A DNA stretch of 64,000 nt from Mytilus galloprovincialis (GCF_965363235.1 NC_134846.1:58703121-58767120); one strand, 5' to 3'; positions 39,501 to 50,396 are shown, numbered from the stretch's first letter. Numbers and translations: made by a program. The notes: generated from the sequence alone by a model not told the origin.

Positions 39501-40447
39501 TAAGAATTATTTAAAACATGCGCAAAAAACTATAAAAACAACAACTCATAGAAGGAAACACCATCGACTATTGCAAGATCATTTTTCTTTTTACCGCATT
39601 TTCTCATCTTCAAATTTTATATACTCTTCGCATACACCTATACCATCTACTTTAAGAAAACATGTAGTCATTTAGTTAATTTCTTCTTTTTGTGTATATA
39701 TTTAACAAAAAGGTTCGTATTTATTTTAACAAATATGAATGAGTAGTTCTGTCAGTAACTTAATAATATTTTTTTTAAGTGAGAGAACGTCCATATAAAA
39801 TGCTTTCTGCACTTTGCCTACGACTTGATTAAAAATTGACTAAGTTCACTGTCAATAAAGAGGAAATAAATTATCTTTTCAACAAGTAAATATAAACCTT
39901 TTTTAAGGTTTTATCTCTCGTAAAGTGGTTTAAAGTAAACATTTGACCTTTAAAATAATACCATAGATACTACACTTTGAGATATTAAAGTTAAATATGT
40001 ACCAATTAAGTCATCATAAATACTGTACCAGGATTGAAATTTTGTATTTGCGCCGACAATCGTGTCGTCAACAAAAGATTCATAAGTGACGCTCGAATAA
40101 AACAAAAGTAAAAAAGGTACGAAGTAAATAAGGTACGAAGATGAAGAGCATTCAACGAAAACATAATGAGAGGTAACAAAAATTGAAGAAACTACTACAC
40201 CTGTAAATATTAGGTTGATATCAGTAGCTTTTGTAGATGATATGCCCAATTTAGAGTTGCAATATAATATGAGATTAGCCACAACACTGTAATAAGCTAA
40301 ACGTTCACACATAACAGTCAGTATAATACAAACTACAGCAATCCTATCTGGACGAATTCTTTGTGTGTCATTCTGATCAGATCTCTGTAGTGATGTACTT
40401 TCACGTTGTACTCTGTTAGAGTGCAGTAGTGGGTCGGTTTCTTCCAT
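21546..40447 (-). CDS. SLC15A4-like: Gene B: SLC15A4-like POT transporter, complete, 10 exons
   Basis: Exons in transcript order: 40447-40201, 38720-38622, 35308-35265, 34431-34292, 33939-33770, 30838-30657, 29150-28964, 25633-25445, 23255-23124, 21721-21546. They total 1566 nt, 521 aa plus stop, with all phases consistent. Family marks: GGYIADVYTGKYK (exon 2), GSGGIKSNIGPLGAQQ (exon 4), NWFFWSINFGAVIA (exons 4-5), AQTHSTFFLQSERLD (exons 6-7), IPQFTLMGTSEVF (exon 8), MEFTYSEAPDMMKG (exon 9), and a last helix in exon 10. The short loop before IPQF is PHT-like, not PEPT1/2-like. The first glutamate of TM1 ExxER is V45; the second (E48) and R49 remain. Exon 3 is only 44 nt against 68-71 nt in the paralogues. 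Introns 2 and 4 have GC donors. An upstream in-frame TGA excludes a longer start. Tandem paralogue of gene A. Confidence 0.9.
23920..24040. repeat. Tandem duplication of a ~60-bp unit
   Basis: AATAGTAAAGTTATTAAAAT and the next 40 bases occur twice in a row, inside a longer dispersed repeat (about 23570-24320) that ends in CGCTGACGCCGACGACAACG. In gene B intron 8. Confidence 0.8.
24343..24470 (+). repeat. Dispersed repeat, family 4
   Basis: Marked by ATACTGAACTCAGAGGAAAA and CACATCAAACGAATGGATAA. Other copies at about 3973-4140 and, diverged, 170-300. Confidence 0.75.
26511..26653 (+). repeat. Dispersed repeat, family 1
   Basis: Full-length copy in gene B intron 7. Confidence 0.85.
26710..27200. 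repeat. Three diverged tandem units of ~165 bp
   Basis: Each unit contains TCAACTTG.CTATCATGTG, GTTGAGTGAT or its variant, CGATATAGCTGA and TTTCAGAAATMCTTG. The array stops in GGGACGGATGGATGGAGACA. In gene B intron 7. Confidence 0.75.
28396..28660 (-). pseudogene. Split partial copy of gene B exon 7 (copy 1)
   Basis: Two exon 7-like blocks, 28396-28446 and 28577-28660, are separated by about 130 bp of one arm of the fold-back repeat seen at 44289-44647. The donor GGTAAT has become GGATAT, so splicing here should fail. About 60 bp of intron below 28396 aligns with the flank of copy 2 at 28690-28760, so the copies arose as a tandem duplication. Confidence 0.7.
28762..28832 (-). pseudogene. Partial copy of gene B exon 7 (copy 2)
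   Basis: The 3' half of exon 7 with its intact GGTAAT donor, lying in intron 7 downstream of the real exon (29150-28964). It still reads YPLLKKINRPPSLLQRMG-like residues without a stop, but the 5' half and the acceptor are missing. The break coincides with a dispersed repeat starting at about 28833. Shared intron sequence below 28762 shows that flanking intron was copied too. Confidence 0.75.
28833..28950 (+). repeat. Dispersed repeat, family 2 (GCGCGTTTCGTCTACAAAAG)
   Basis: Contains CAGACGCGCGTTTCGTCTAC followed by AAAAGACTCATCAGTGACGC. It lies between two exon 7 copies of gene B. Related copies: about 40020-40145, 58490-58640, 60000-60057 (inverse), 62300-62460 and, diverged, 45660-45745. 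Confidence 0.8.
29731..29873 (+). repeat. Dispersed repeat, family 1
   Basis: Full-length copy in gene B intron 6. Two diverged inverse copies lie on either side, at about 29290-29412 and 30070-30205. Confidence 0.85.
31230..31484 (-). mobile_element. tRNA-derived SINE in gene B intron 5
   Basis: On the minus strand the head reads GATCTCGGTGGCCGAGTGG (A box) and, about 45 bases on, GTTGTGAGTTCGAACCCC (B box), as in a type II tRNA (Leu/Ser). A GC-richer core with CCGGTCAATCCGGCATCCTC follows, then an AT-rich tail. The body after the B box and the lack of a foldable acceptor stem make it a SINE, not a tRNA gene. Confidence 0.75.
32444..33703. mobile_element. TIR element with 33-bp perfect ends, in gene B intron 5
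   Basis: Left end TTAGAGCTTTCTTACAAATT (32444 on) and right end its reverse complement ending 33703; 33 bp identical, TA on both sides. No transposase frame is present, so it is non-autonomous. The TA duplication suggests a Tc1/mariner-like mover. Its right end is only 66 bp from exon 5 of gene B. Confidence 0.75.
34290..34291 (-). other. GC donor of gene B intron 4
   Basis: Exon 4 ends TTTAACTG followed by GCAAGTTA. Gene A (GCTG|GTAAGT) and gene C (ATTG|GTAAAT) use GT at this junction, so this second GC donor is private to gene B. Confidence 0.85.
35630..35900 (+). repeat. Dispersed repeat, family 5 (GTGCTCC type)
   Basis: AGATCCTGCTCCAC..GTGGCACC-like core followed by a GGAAAAGAGGACAATTT-like block. 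Similar sequence at 4880-5052 (cut by the MITE) and 62595-62885; its core also forms the spacer of the fold-back at 44289-44647. Confidence 0.6.
36290..37573. repeat. Long dispersed repeat with internal 506-bp duplication, gene B intron 2
   Basis: Starts GAGGCTCTAAAGAGCCTGTG with GCTCACCTTGG and ends CTTGGCCCTTCGGGCCAGGT followed by GAGCT, so the ends are loosely inverted. About 36507-37012 is repeated at 37013 on (TTAAAAATTGACTATAAAGG, CCTAACAACCGG, GGCCCAGTAGTTTCAGAGG in both). A run of GACGACGGACGACGCCGGAC precedes the right end. Open frames here are shadows. Confidence 0.75.
38620..38621 (-). other. GC donor of gene B intron 2
   Basis: Exon 2 ends ATTTTAG and the intron starts GCAAGTTA; the acceptor is TTTACAG before 35308. 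It is shared with gene A, so the GC state probably predates the A/B duplication. Confidence 0.85.
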
Positions 40448-40783
40448 TTGACTATCTACGAATCCGTTGTTTATTTTTCAATTTGAATTTAAACATTCAA
40501 ATTTTTGTCAATTTCGTGTTTACAATTGTTTAAACATTCGCCATCAAAGTCCAACTATTTTTAAATTGTCGCTTTATCCAGGTATGACTTTCTGTTTGCC
40601 TTTAATATATCAATGTGAAAGTGTACAATATGGGTCAATGAGTAAAATTACCTGATTTTAAATCAGTTTATTTAAGGAAATGTAAAGATCATTCAAAAGT
40701 TTAAAAAAAAAAAGATAAGTCGATTTAAAGCTAAATAGAGCTGATATTGTCTCGTTGTTTTGTATGCCACCCAGACTCTAATA

Positions 40784-42328
40784 GACCTTTTGAACAATTG
40801 TCTACACCTACAGTTGAGAACGACTACGACAGGTAAAATGTGAGGGGTCGTCTCAGAAACAAAAAATGAAAATAATAGCATTGATCACTATTGATTTTAT
40901 TGTTTAAAATGTTTTTGATTGGTAATGATACAACTTTCCAACAGAGTCCAAATGACATGGATTTTGTAATTTAGTATGAAGAAAAGGATGGTCTTTAAAT
41001 TTCATCTCATCTTTTAAGACGTTGAGCTTCTAGCTGTCTTGGTGCAGTTTGGAAAATAAAGGAAAAAAATGTATTGTTGTAGTTGGGGTTTACAAGGTCG
41101 GCACATGTTTCTTCAATATCTGTTAGTTTTGGCCTTGGGTGCATCCATAATGCACAAATTACTTTATATCTTTTTAATTCTATGATTCACAAGTTGAGTT
41201 CAACTTGAATTCTATTTTCACCGATGGCACGATTAAATTTTCTTCACTTTATCTTCAAATTTTCTGGCTTACGGTTAATCTGGGGTGTTGTAAAAAGTGA
41301 TACTGAAAGGTGACAATGGGGATATATTTTGCCTTCTTTACCGGCTAAGAGAACACTGTCTTCCGGGATATACAGCGGACCATCTCTCCCGATTTGCTGC
41401 ATTAACGTGAATTGTTGGGCATTATTCTGATTACCCAGAATCCCGTTCTCTACGTAGCAAATATACCCAGTATTGTCTAAAACCACCTGTATGTGTATGG
41501 CATGATAAGGACGATGACCAGAATAATAAAGTTATTTTGGCTCAATTTGCGGAGTATATATTTTTGTTAATATTCTATCATAGTAACTAATGAGTTAAAA
41601 TATAATTTACATACGCAGATACATGTAGCTACTGCTTAGATATTGATACATTGGAACGAGAAGTCAATCTCCCCCCACCAAAAAATATATTAAATAAATA
41701 AAAATCATTACAGAAATGTATCATCTCAACAAGGTATCTTGAAGCGGTGTAGTGTCTCGTTGATAAATATAGCGATGCGTCCTTTTCCTTTGACCTTTGA
41801 AATCAATTTGTTTTAACCCAACCCGAAATTGAATATGTACATTAGGTAAGGTGAAGATCGATAGGCACCAACTCGAACGTGTTTACAAGTAATAATATGT
41901 AACGGACGGACTAACGGACAGTGTAGAAATCATGTTTCATAAATTTTGAAAATTTCATTAAAAAACAAATTTTAAAATTGTTTTCGGCATGCGGTACAAT
42001 CTTTGATAGATGATTTGCAAACACATAAAATTGGAGAGAAAGCTAATTGAAATGCGATAATAATTGCAGTACTTTTTAAATCAATTCACCGTGAAATGTC
42101 GTGTAAGTACATGTAATAAGATTATTAAATGACCGAGAAAAAATGTTTATTTAATTTTTTGTTCGATATATATCTTCTGTAGCTTTATTTCAAGACAGCA
42201 TATAACCGCCAATTCGAAACTGTATACGCAATGATAATCATTATAGTTTTTGTCGTTGAGACGACCCCTCCATTTTACCTGTAAACTGTATGTGTCATTA
42301 GTCGGTGTCGAGAGATGTTGAAAAGGTC
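40784..42328. mobile_element. Harbinger-like DNA transposon, defective
   Basis: Terminal inverted repeats GACCTTTTSAACA, flanked on both sides by TAATA (40779-40783, 42329-42333). A second inverted block, ACAGGTAAAATG then GGGGTCGTCTCA, follows inside each end. Gene A's matching 5' flank reads ACTCTAAACAAAG near 18622 without the insert, giving an empty site. Contains the transposase remnant 41050-41540. Confidence 0.7.
41050..41540 (-). pseudogene. Harbinger/DDE transposase remnant
   Basis: The minus strand reads YYSGHRPYHAIHIQVVLDNT, then GNQNNAQQFTLM, GPLYIPEDSVLL and INRKPENLKIK, and after a disruption ELKRYKVICALWMHPRPKLT. This is the order of the DDE_4/HARBI1-type nuclease domain (GH..yH.i..QVV.D..g, G..NDA..f, gPL..P.D, then R.NR.ie...). 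The usual ND is NN here, and stops and a frame break follow about 41244. Not functional. Confidence 0.7.
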
Positions 42329-43734
42329 TAATAGGACACTTCATAGTTATTATCATTATTATTATTATTATTATAATTGTTATTATCATTATAAGGTCAT
42401 GATTGTCATTTATCTTATCACTAGTGAAACTGATATTACATTATTTATTTTCTCATTTTATTTTTGTAATTTTATTCAAATATCACTTTGAAATCAGTTA
42501 ACATTAGATCATTTTATCTTGTTTACAAATACATATGAATCATCGACATAGTTTTTCATAAATTAAATATTTGTGTTCTACTCGATTTAAGAAATAAACG
42601 AGTAAGAACTACATTTGTTTTTCCCGATGGATAACAAATCCTTGTTCATGATACTGTTTAGGCACATTTTTTTTAATTTTCTTTAAGTATTATTTGTTTT
42701 CTACTTGTTCAATATAGAGTACATAATTCAATGTTTACAAAATGTTCAAAACTCCATACTAGTATGAAGCAACGATCTACACATTTTACGTCGAATTTTC
42801 ATTTCCTGTTATAATTAATTATGTGGAAAATATTTTAGGAAGATCTAAATACTTATAATTTACACTGTTAATTTCTCAATATCACGATTGTAGTAATGCT
42901 TTCCTATTAAAACCTGTCATTAAAAACAATGGAATTTTAGTTTATGATAAAATCAACGATTGAAATTCGTCTGACACGTTTAATTTTGATACAAATCTTC
43001 ATCTTTTTTTTATACGTTTCCCTTAGTTTTAGTTTGTAACCCAGATTTGTTTTTTTTTCTCTATCGATTTTTGAATTTTGAACCGCGTTATACTACTATT
43101 GCCTTTATTTAACAACATCCGCAACAAAAAGTTATGTTATGAAAATCAACATTTCTGTAGATGAAATCTTGCAACAAAATAGGGGAAGTGGTCATTTCTG
43201 AATTCTAATAAAAATATTATTAGTTATATAGTGTGCTAGTGACCTAATACAGTATATATGGAGTCAGTAAATTCCATATGGGTTGAGAGCGAAGCTCACT
43301 ATGTACGGAATTTATCTTACCGAGTATCTTAACGTGTCATTTTTAGACTAGTCACCTATCTAATTGAGCTAGTCTTCAACACCGTAATCATTCAGAAACT
43401 ACTTCCATTGTTCATACAAAAACAGATGCCAACAATAACAATGTGTTAGCTTTTAATAAAGTAGTAAACCGCTGTTCAAATCTCGTAAATCCATGGGAAA
43501 AAAACAAAATAGGAGTAACAAACTAAAACTGAGGGAAACGCATTAGATATAAGAGGAGAACAATGACACAACATTAAAATGTAACACACACAGAAACGGA
43601 AATGTGTTTTTATAAATTTATTTCAATCTCCATCAATTACTTCGTCTGTCAAAACATTTACACCACTACTAACCGTGTATTGAAATAAGCCCCGCCTCCC
43701 TACTAACCTAATATGGAATATAAATCAAAATTCA

Positions 43735-44015
43735 AGCTATGTAAGGCATTTTTTGCAAATAATTCCTTCAGAGGAAGATCTTTTAAGGCCTTACGCAAGT
43801 TTTTAAAAACTTATTTTTACAATGATGAACTGAAAAAACATTGTAAAATACTTACAAATAAAGGTAATGTTGGTTATATGTCAAGCTATGTTAGGCATTT
43901 GTTGCAAATATTTCCTGAAAAGGAAGATGTTTTAAAGCCTATAGCAAGTATTTAAAAACTGTACTGACAAAATATTATAAAATACTTACAAATAAAGGAG
44001 ATGTTGGTTATATTT
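43735..44015. repeat. Two tandem ~154-bp units
   Basis: CAAGCTATGT(A/T)AGGCATTTKTTGC begins both units (43735, 43888). The 80-aa open frame 43713-43955 is built from this repeat and I do not call it a gene. Confidence 0.75.
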
Positions 44016-44288
44016 CAATGAAACAGAAACCCAACACGAGAATAGGCAACAATTATTTCCAGATAAAAGTGGTCTGTATTAAATTCCATTTCTTCTTATT
44101 TGGACCCTACAGATAAGAAAAAAAAAGGCTGTATTTAAATGTCCAGTCTTAAGTAAATTTATTAAGCTTAGTAAACTTACTTCTACCTGAGTAAGTTTTA
44201 TTAGAACTTCAAGTGTATCTTATTTCTTGAATAGTAGGTGTACATGTAACGCTTCTAATTCTACTTGGTTTTCCCTGGAACATGTTGA

Positions 44289-44647
44289 AAGAGGGATGAA
44301 AGATACCAGAGGTACATTCAAACTCATAGATCGAAAATAAACTTACAACGCCCTGGCTTAATAAGAAAAAGACGGACAGTTCAATGATAGAACACAAGAC
44401 ACAACATAGAAAACTAAAGAATAAGCAACACGAACTCTACCAAAAAATTGATCTCAGGTGCTCCGGTAGGATAAGCAGATCATGCTTCACATGTGGCACC
44501 CTTCATGGTGCTTATTCGTTAGTTTTATATGTTGTTTCATGTGTACTATTGTTTGTCTGTTTTTCTTTTTCATTTTTAGCCATAGCGTTGTCAGTTTATT
44601 TTCGGTTAATGAGTTCGACTGTCCCTCTGGTATCTTTCGTCCCTCTT
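44289..44647. repeat. Fold-back repeat with ~127-bp arms
   Basis: Arm 44289-44415 (AGAGGGATGAAAGATACCAG...) is the reverse complement of 44522-44647, with a spacer holding the ATCTCAGGTGCTCC motif common in mussel repeats. One arm alone occurs at 28443-28575 (inside an exon 7 copy) and at 53040-53105. Confidence 0.75.
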
Positions 44648-45994
44648 ATTTTTTGCTCTTATCATAACAAAAAAACGGTAAATAGTCTAATCTGGTAACA
44701 ATTGGTATAGTGATTTAAAATTGACACTCCGTAAATTTTATGGACACCATCACAAATTGGTGGATCCATACAATGTGTCTTTGATCAAACAAGCTAAGGA
44801 CATTTTTACCTCATGGTAGATTGTGGTTTGTCATTATGTCGTCTAATCTTTTAATTACCAAACGTGACTTATTCCCGATTGTGACAGTTTTGCTGAGTGT
44901 GAATTCGCATTACTATAAGACGTGTTACGGTTCTTGTCTGTCCCAAATTCATGTATTTAGTTTAAATGTTTAATGTTATATTTGTAAGTCTCATCGGATT
45001 TTGTCAAATGTGATGACGTCTTTTCTATTATATTTATGTGTTATGGTAAAGAAAATTAATCACCGCATTCATTTATTAGATTTGATTTTGTTCAACGTAA
45101 TCAGTACGATATTTTACGTTTGAAGTTAGATTCAAAGCAAACCGGACATAGCTTTATAATATAGTTAATTGTTACCTTAGTTTGCTATTAATAAGTATTG
45201 AAATGTGCATTGTTATTAAATGCAATATCAGTATTTAGTTCAAATATAATCTTAAATCAATCTTAATTCTATTTTATTCCTTCAAATGTGACGTAATTTT
45301 TAATTTTTTGATGATCTGTTTTACAAATTCAAATGACGTCATTTTCGTTTTTGTCATTTTTTACAATTTCAAATATGACGTCACTTTGCGTTCAGGTTTA
45401 AACTTATTCGGATGTGCCTACATTTTGTGTTGCAAATGTCTGGTTATGTAATGTATTTCAGTTGTTTCCTGTAATTAGTTAATACTTCAGTTTTATCATG
45501 TACATCTTTTGTATAGTAATTTTATAAATTTACTGTTTGCAAAATTATAAACTATTCTGAATAATAGGGATGTTCTAGTAACTAACAGAAAACCCTGGCC
45601 GTTTTTGGCACAGCTTTTTTTATCTTTTGGTCCTCGATGCTGTTCGACTTTGTGCTTGTTTCGGCTTTCAAACTTTCAAAAAAATCTTGGCGTCACTAGT
45701 AGATCTTGTGTGAACAAAATGCACTTCTGGCGTATTAAAATTTTGAACTTGTTGCCTTTTGTTAGCTGTTGTTCGTGTGTTTCTTTGTCAATTGTGTTCT
45801 CCAATTTATTTATATTGTAGTCCTGTGGTGTTGAGTTGTCATTTTAATGTTATATTTCACATGGCTATAAAAGAGGGAGGTTTGGCATGCAACAAAACTA
45901 GGTTCAACCCACCATTTTTCCTTTGTTATATTTTAGTTCGTTTCTGTGTGTGTTACATTTTAACGTTGCGTCGTTTGTTTTCTCTTATTTTTTA

Positions 45995-46270
45995 GTGTAA
46001 ATTCACATTACGATAAGACGTGTCACGGTACTTGTCTATCCCGAATTCATGTATTTGGTTTTGATGTTATATTCGTTATTCTCGTGGGATTTTGTCTGAT
46101 GCTTGATCCGTTTCTGTGTGTGTTACATTATAGTGTTGTGTCGTTGTTCTCCTCTTATATTTAATGCGTTTCCATCAGTTTCAGTTTGTTACCCGGATTT
46201 TGTTTTTTGTCCATGGATTTATGAGTTTGAACAGCAGTATACTACTGTTGCCTTTATTTAAGAGAAGATT
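45995..46270 (+). repeat. Dispersed repeat, family 3
   Basis: Shares TAAGACGTGTCACGGTACTT, TGTTACAT...GTGTTGTGTCGTTGTTCTCC and CTACTGTTGCCTTTATTTA with other copies at 56330-56690 (plus), 55245-55560 (minus), 43440-43610 (minus), 43005-43115, 15200-15345 and 44900-45050 (plus). The unit looks like the 3' end of a larger retroelement, but I see no RT with it here. Confidence 0.75.
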
Positions 46271-46736
46271 TTTTTAATTAGAGACGCCAAGTCAATATTT
46301 GACACGGCCCCTCGATCTAGGTCAGCTAAGAGCGAAATAGTTTGATATCCAGTTGTAATGACATCAAAATAATGAAACGTTTGGGTAGGTTAAGTATGTA
46401 TATTTGATTTTTTTAAAACTGCTTTTTATGGACTTTAAAAGTAAAATGTAGGTGTAAAGTTATAGGTTTTTGCATTTTATATCCTTGTTTATAGTATGAA
46501 GCTACGAGATATTTGTAAATTTTCAAATTACAGCGGTAGACTACTGTTGCCTTCATTTTAATTAAGTATAAAATAAAATTGAGAATGGAAATGGGGAATG
46601 TGCCAAAGAGACAACAACCCGACCATAGAAAAAAACCAGCAGAAGGTCACCAACAGGTCTTCAATGTAGCGAAAAATTCCTGCACCCGGAGGCGTCCTTC
46701 AACTGGCCCCTAAACAAATATATACTAGTTCAGTGA

Positions 46737-48001
46737 AGGGTTTCCGCTGGCGGTCGCCATTTTCGCAATTTGCGAAAAAATAATAATTGTGGCGATAAAA
46801 ATTCGTCATTTGCGAAAGAATTTGGCGAAAGAAATATATAGAACGATTTACTTTCCTCCATCTTGTTTATTTACTTTTTTCGAGTTTCTCGGACTTTATC
46901 AGATCAGACAATACTCGGAATTCACCTTGACTTCATTAAGATTTGGACAGAAAATCAATAATCAGCTGATTGCATTTTATAGCTATCGACTGAGACTACT
47001 ATGACACATGTGTTATAGTAGTCTCAGCTATCGACGACAAATTTAAAGGACTAATTAATAAAGGTGTTGATTGAATTGTTTGACAAAATGATATGGTTAA
47101 ATGGCTTCCGCTAAATATCACATACAGAATTTATTTACCACTTTGCGACGCACGTGTTTGAAGCAAACTTGTGACGTCTCCTCTCCTTTTAAATATAGTT
47201 TGGAAAAGAAAGCTGTTGTTGTGACGAAAAAATTTTCAAAAGCAAGAAAAATCTCCGATTTAAAACTTTAACTATCCTTTGACTTTAATATAGGTAATTG
47301 ATTAGGGAGACTTCTTTAAAGTCGTTTGAGTGACACGTGTGTTTCAAGCATAGTTTTACGTCTCAACTTTTTCATTTACGATGGTCAAGAAAAGAAAACT
47401 GTGTTATAAAGAAATATATCCAAAAGGTTGGGAACAACCCCTCGAATGAGAGTAGCCCTTCAATGTTTTGAATTCACATGAAATGAGGGATCAAAACATC
47501 ATGTGATAAAAGCTTTTGTTTTGTTGTAAAAATCACTTCTTAGTACAAAAGGGCACATTAATATTTTTCTTTTAAGGAACCTTCGCTACGAATTATACTG
47601 GCATTATATAATCAAAACATGTCCATTAATTTTGTTGTATTCCAGGACTTATATCTTCTTTATGATTAAAAGTATAGTGGCCCCCTCATTTAGAAAAGTT
47701 GTTTAAAATACAATGAATATTTTTCCCTCTTATGTTAAAAACAAAATCTGTTGTTTTAAAGTAAATGTTTAGTGTTTATTCATTAAATGTAGACTCTAAA
47801 ATAAGTTTGACAGAATAATCATAGACATAATGGGGCAAAATCACCTTATTTAAGGGAAAAGGGGGGGGTAAGAAAAAAAGGTAAATTTTAAACGAAAAAT
47901 ATAGTTATGTTACTTAGCGAAAAAAATAATAAAGTGGCGAAAAATATATTGTTTTGGCGAAAGAGGTTGCGAAAAAAATAATTGACCCAGGGGAAACCCT
48001 G
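46737..48001. mobile_element. hAT-like non-autonomous element nested in Naiad fragment
   Basis: Begins AGGGTTTCCGCTGG and ends GGAAACCCTG, inverted CAGGGTTTCC-type ends with one terminal base lost on the left. TCAGTGA is duplicated on both sides (46730-46736, 48002-48008), and the uninterrupted site is visible in the other Naiad copy. Many TTCGCMA / GCGAAAA motifs lie under both termini. No transposase frame was found. A 7-8 bp duplication and CAGGG ends fit hAT. Confidence 0.65.
46981..47035. repeat. 36-bp palindrome flanked by a 10-bp direct repeat
   Basis: TGAGACTACTATGACACAT is followed at once by its near-exact reverse complement (one mismatch), and AGCTATCGAC stands on both sides. It sits inside the hAT-like element. 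A small inserted fold-back or a template-switch scar would both explain it. Confidence 0.7.
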
Positions 48002-48789
48002 TCAGTGATAATGAACGCCATACTAATTTCAAAATTGTACAAAAGAAACTAAAATTAAAATAATACAAGACTAACAAAGGCCAGAGGCTCCAAACTTGGG
48101 ACAGGCGCAAAAATGCGGCGGGGTTAAACATGTTTGTGAGATCTCAACCCTCCCCCTATACCTCTAGCCAATGTAGAAAAGTAAACGCATAGCAATACGC
48201 ACATTAAAATTCAGTTCAAGAGAAGTCCGAGTCTGATGTCAGAAGATGTAACCAAAGAAAATAAACAAAATGACAATAATACATAAATAACAACAGACTA
48301 CTAGCAGTTAACTGACATGCCAGCTCCAGACTTCAATTAAACTGACTGAAAGATTATGATTCCATCATATGAACATCAGGCACAATCCTTCCCGTTAGGG
48401 GTTTAGTATCATACCATCATAACATATATGAGAAGAACATAACCCGTGTCATGCCAACAACTGGTTTTTGAATAAATGTGTTTAGTTCCGATGCAAAGAC
48501 CCTATGAGTGAATCAATATTAACGCCAAAATATGCAATCTTTAATGACCTGACAACAGTATCGTAACTATATCCCTTCTTAATAAGTCTATTCAAAGGTT
48601 TTGTTAGCGAGCGAATCGTACAAGTTGAGATATATAAACACCGTAAGATGGTGACAAGGGAACGTCACCATCTAAAAATGGATAATTAACGATAGGAAAT
48701 GAAAAATCAAAATACATTTAACAAAACAGTCGATTTCAGTAGGACCAAATCCTTCTGTATCTTTAAGATGCATAATCATAGATTCAACT

Positions 48790-48805
48790 GGGGGGGGGGG
48801 GGGGG
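48790..48805 (+). repeat. 16-base G run
   Basis: Uninterrupted poly-G, unique in this AT-rich window; possible G-quadruplex or assembly/sequencing slippage point. Confidence 0.9.
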
Positions 48806-49067
48806 AACACACGGAAAGAAAACATTTTGCTCTTTAAAAGCATTTTTTTTTTTTGCATCTCTGCCATCGGCAATATTATTTTTTTAGGGCGTCTTATTAA
48901 TATTTGACAAGTACACACCCGTGATATCGCGGGTCCGTGACTGAATTAAAGTATATAACTATGCCTAAGCCTTATTTTAGTAATTGGTATTGTCATCTGA
49001 TAAAGTAATGTCGATTATAAGATACACAGTTTTCTCTGCTTTCATTTTTTTCTGTTTGAACCTGTCG

Positions 49068-49491
49068 ACCTGGAACTTATCAATTATTGGAAATATTAAT
49101 TATTTGGAAAACAAAAGGTCCAGGCTATCCAGGAATGGGGTATTTTTTAATCAACAGCATTGTCCTATATTAGTTATCTTAGAAAGTCTTGCTGATTGCT
49201 GAATAAAGCTACAATAGGGAACAATTTGACAATGATTGAATTTAGTAGTGTCAGCCCTTTGATTATGACCCGTGTATATAGCAAAATCCTAAATACACCG
49301 TTTGGTGGTGCGCCTGTCAAATGCGGAACGTACAGATAAGGTAATAGCTAACAGGTGAATATACTATTGGTATCGGTATCGGATTAGACCCGGAACTTGT
49401 TAATTATTGGCAATATTAATTATGTGGAAAACAAAAGGGTCTGGAGTGGTGTAATTTTTAATCTACACCATTGTCCTATATTAGTTATATA
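49068..49491. repeat. Direct repeat of ~105 bp
   Basis: 49068-49185 and 49387-49491 share GGAACTT.TTAATTATTGG, AATATTAATTAT.TGGAAAAC and CATTGTCCTATATTAGTTAT. Unknown family. Confidence 0.7.
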
Positions 49492-50396
49492 TAGAGTTGA
49501 ATTCTTTGATTTGTCGTTTTTACCCGATGACGGCTGACAAATTGGACCTCGTAATTTTAGTATTATAGATATGCCAAAAAACGCATGGACAATGATTGTA
49601 TCGTTAAGAGACAGAGGAGTACACATTTTACGTTCAGGCGAGTTTGGGTTGATTGATTTGTCCTGTGAAAAGTTTAGGCATTTTTTATTTTTATTCATGA
49701 AGTATATTATTCTTAAAAAGTAGGACACGTCGTTCACTAACTCTACCTTTGTTCTTCATCAAAACCCTTTGACAACAGACTTTACTTTTGGATAAAATGG
49801 TTATAAAAATGCATAAATTAAAAAATATATTTGTTTGTGTGTCATCTAGATAATTCAGTCTTCATTTTCTGACAAATTCTATTCTGCCCTTCTAAGATAT
49901 ATCTGGTGTTGTATTGATCTTTATATATCCTATGTATATTTGTTATCAATAATTGCACTATTAAATAAATGATCTTAAATATCTGCCAACCTTTAACTTT
50001 TGTGCATAGTTGCACAGTACCAGGACATATGTGCACAGTTATGTGACCGTTTTTATAATCACCAGCACGTCATTAGGACAATTTCGTTTGGCAAATTGCA
50101 CGACTTTTGCAAAGAAAATTCGTTGTTACATACCTCAAATGGTACTAAGACTACCAACAGTGTATTAGAGAAAAAGGAACTTTACTGAAATTAAGTTCCT
50201 ATACCCTTTTCCAAGGCAGATGATCGTAACCCTAGATAATTGTCTGCGAATTTTTTTTTAATTCTCTAGATCTGTGAACTTCGTATCTTTCTCTATTCCG
50301 TCCAGAAAGATGTTGACCATTTCTTTGCAGAATGGTGTAGGCGAGGATTCATTGTAGTATAACACTAATGATCGTAATCTCAAATTTATCTTGGGC

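Larger units (their letters stand above)
46570..48708 (-). mobile_element. Decayed Naiad fragment, interrupted by a hAT-like element
   Basis: Homologous to 9444-10556 of the intact element: pseudo-LTR, 3' UTR with the SECIS-like core, and the last part of the RT frame. It is split at 46736/48002 by a 1.26-kb insertion. An internal deletion joins sequence equal to about 10205 directly to about 10453. More diverged than the two pseudo-LTRs of the intact copy are from each other, so it is an older insertion. Confidence 0.85.

Noticed and set aside
43713..43955. 80-codon protein frame
   Set aside because: It lies wholly within a tandem DNA repeat and resembles no protein I know.
45335..45385. 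Pair of TGACGTCA sites as a cAMP-response enhancer
   Set aside because: They sit in repeat-like DNA 8 kb from the nearest start; palindromic 8-mers alone are weak evidence.
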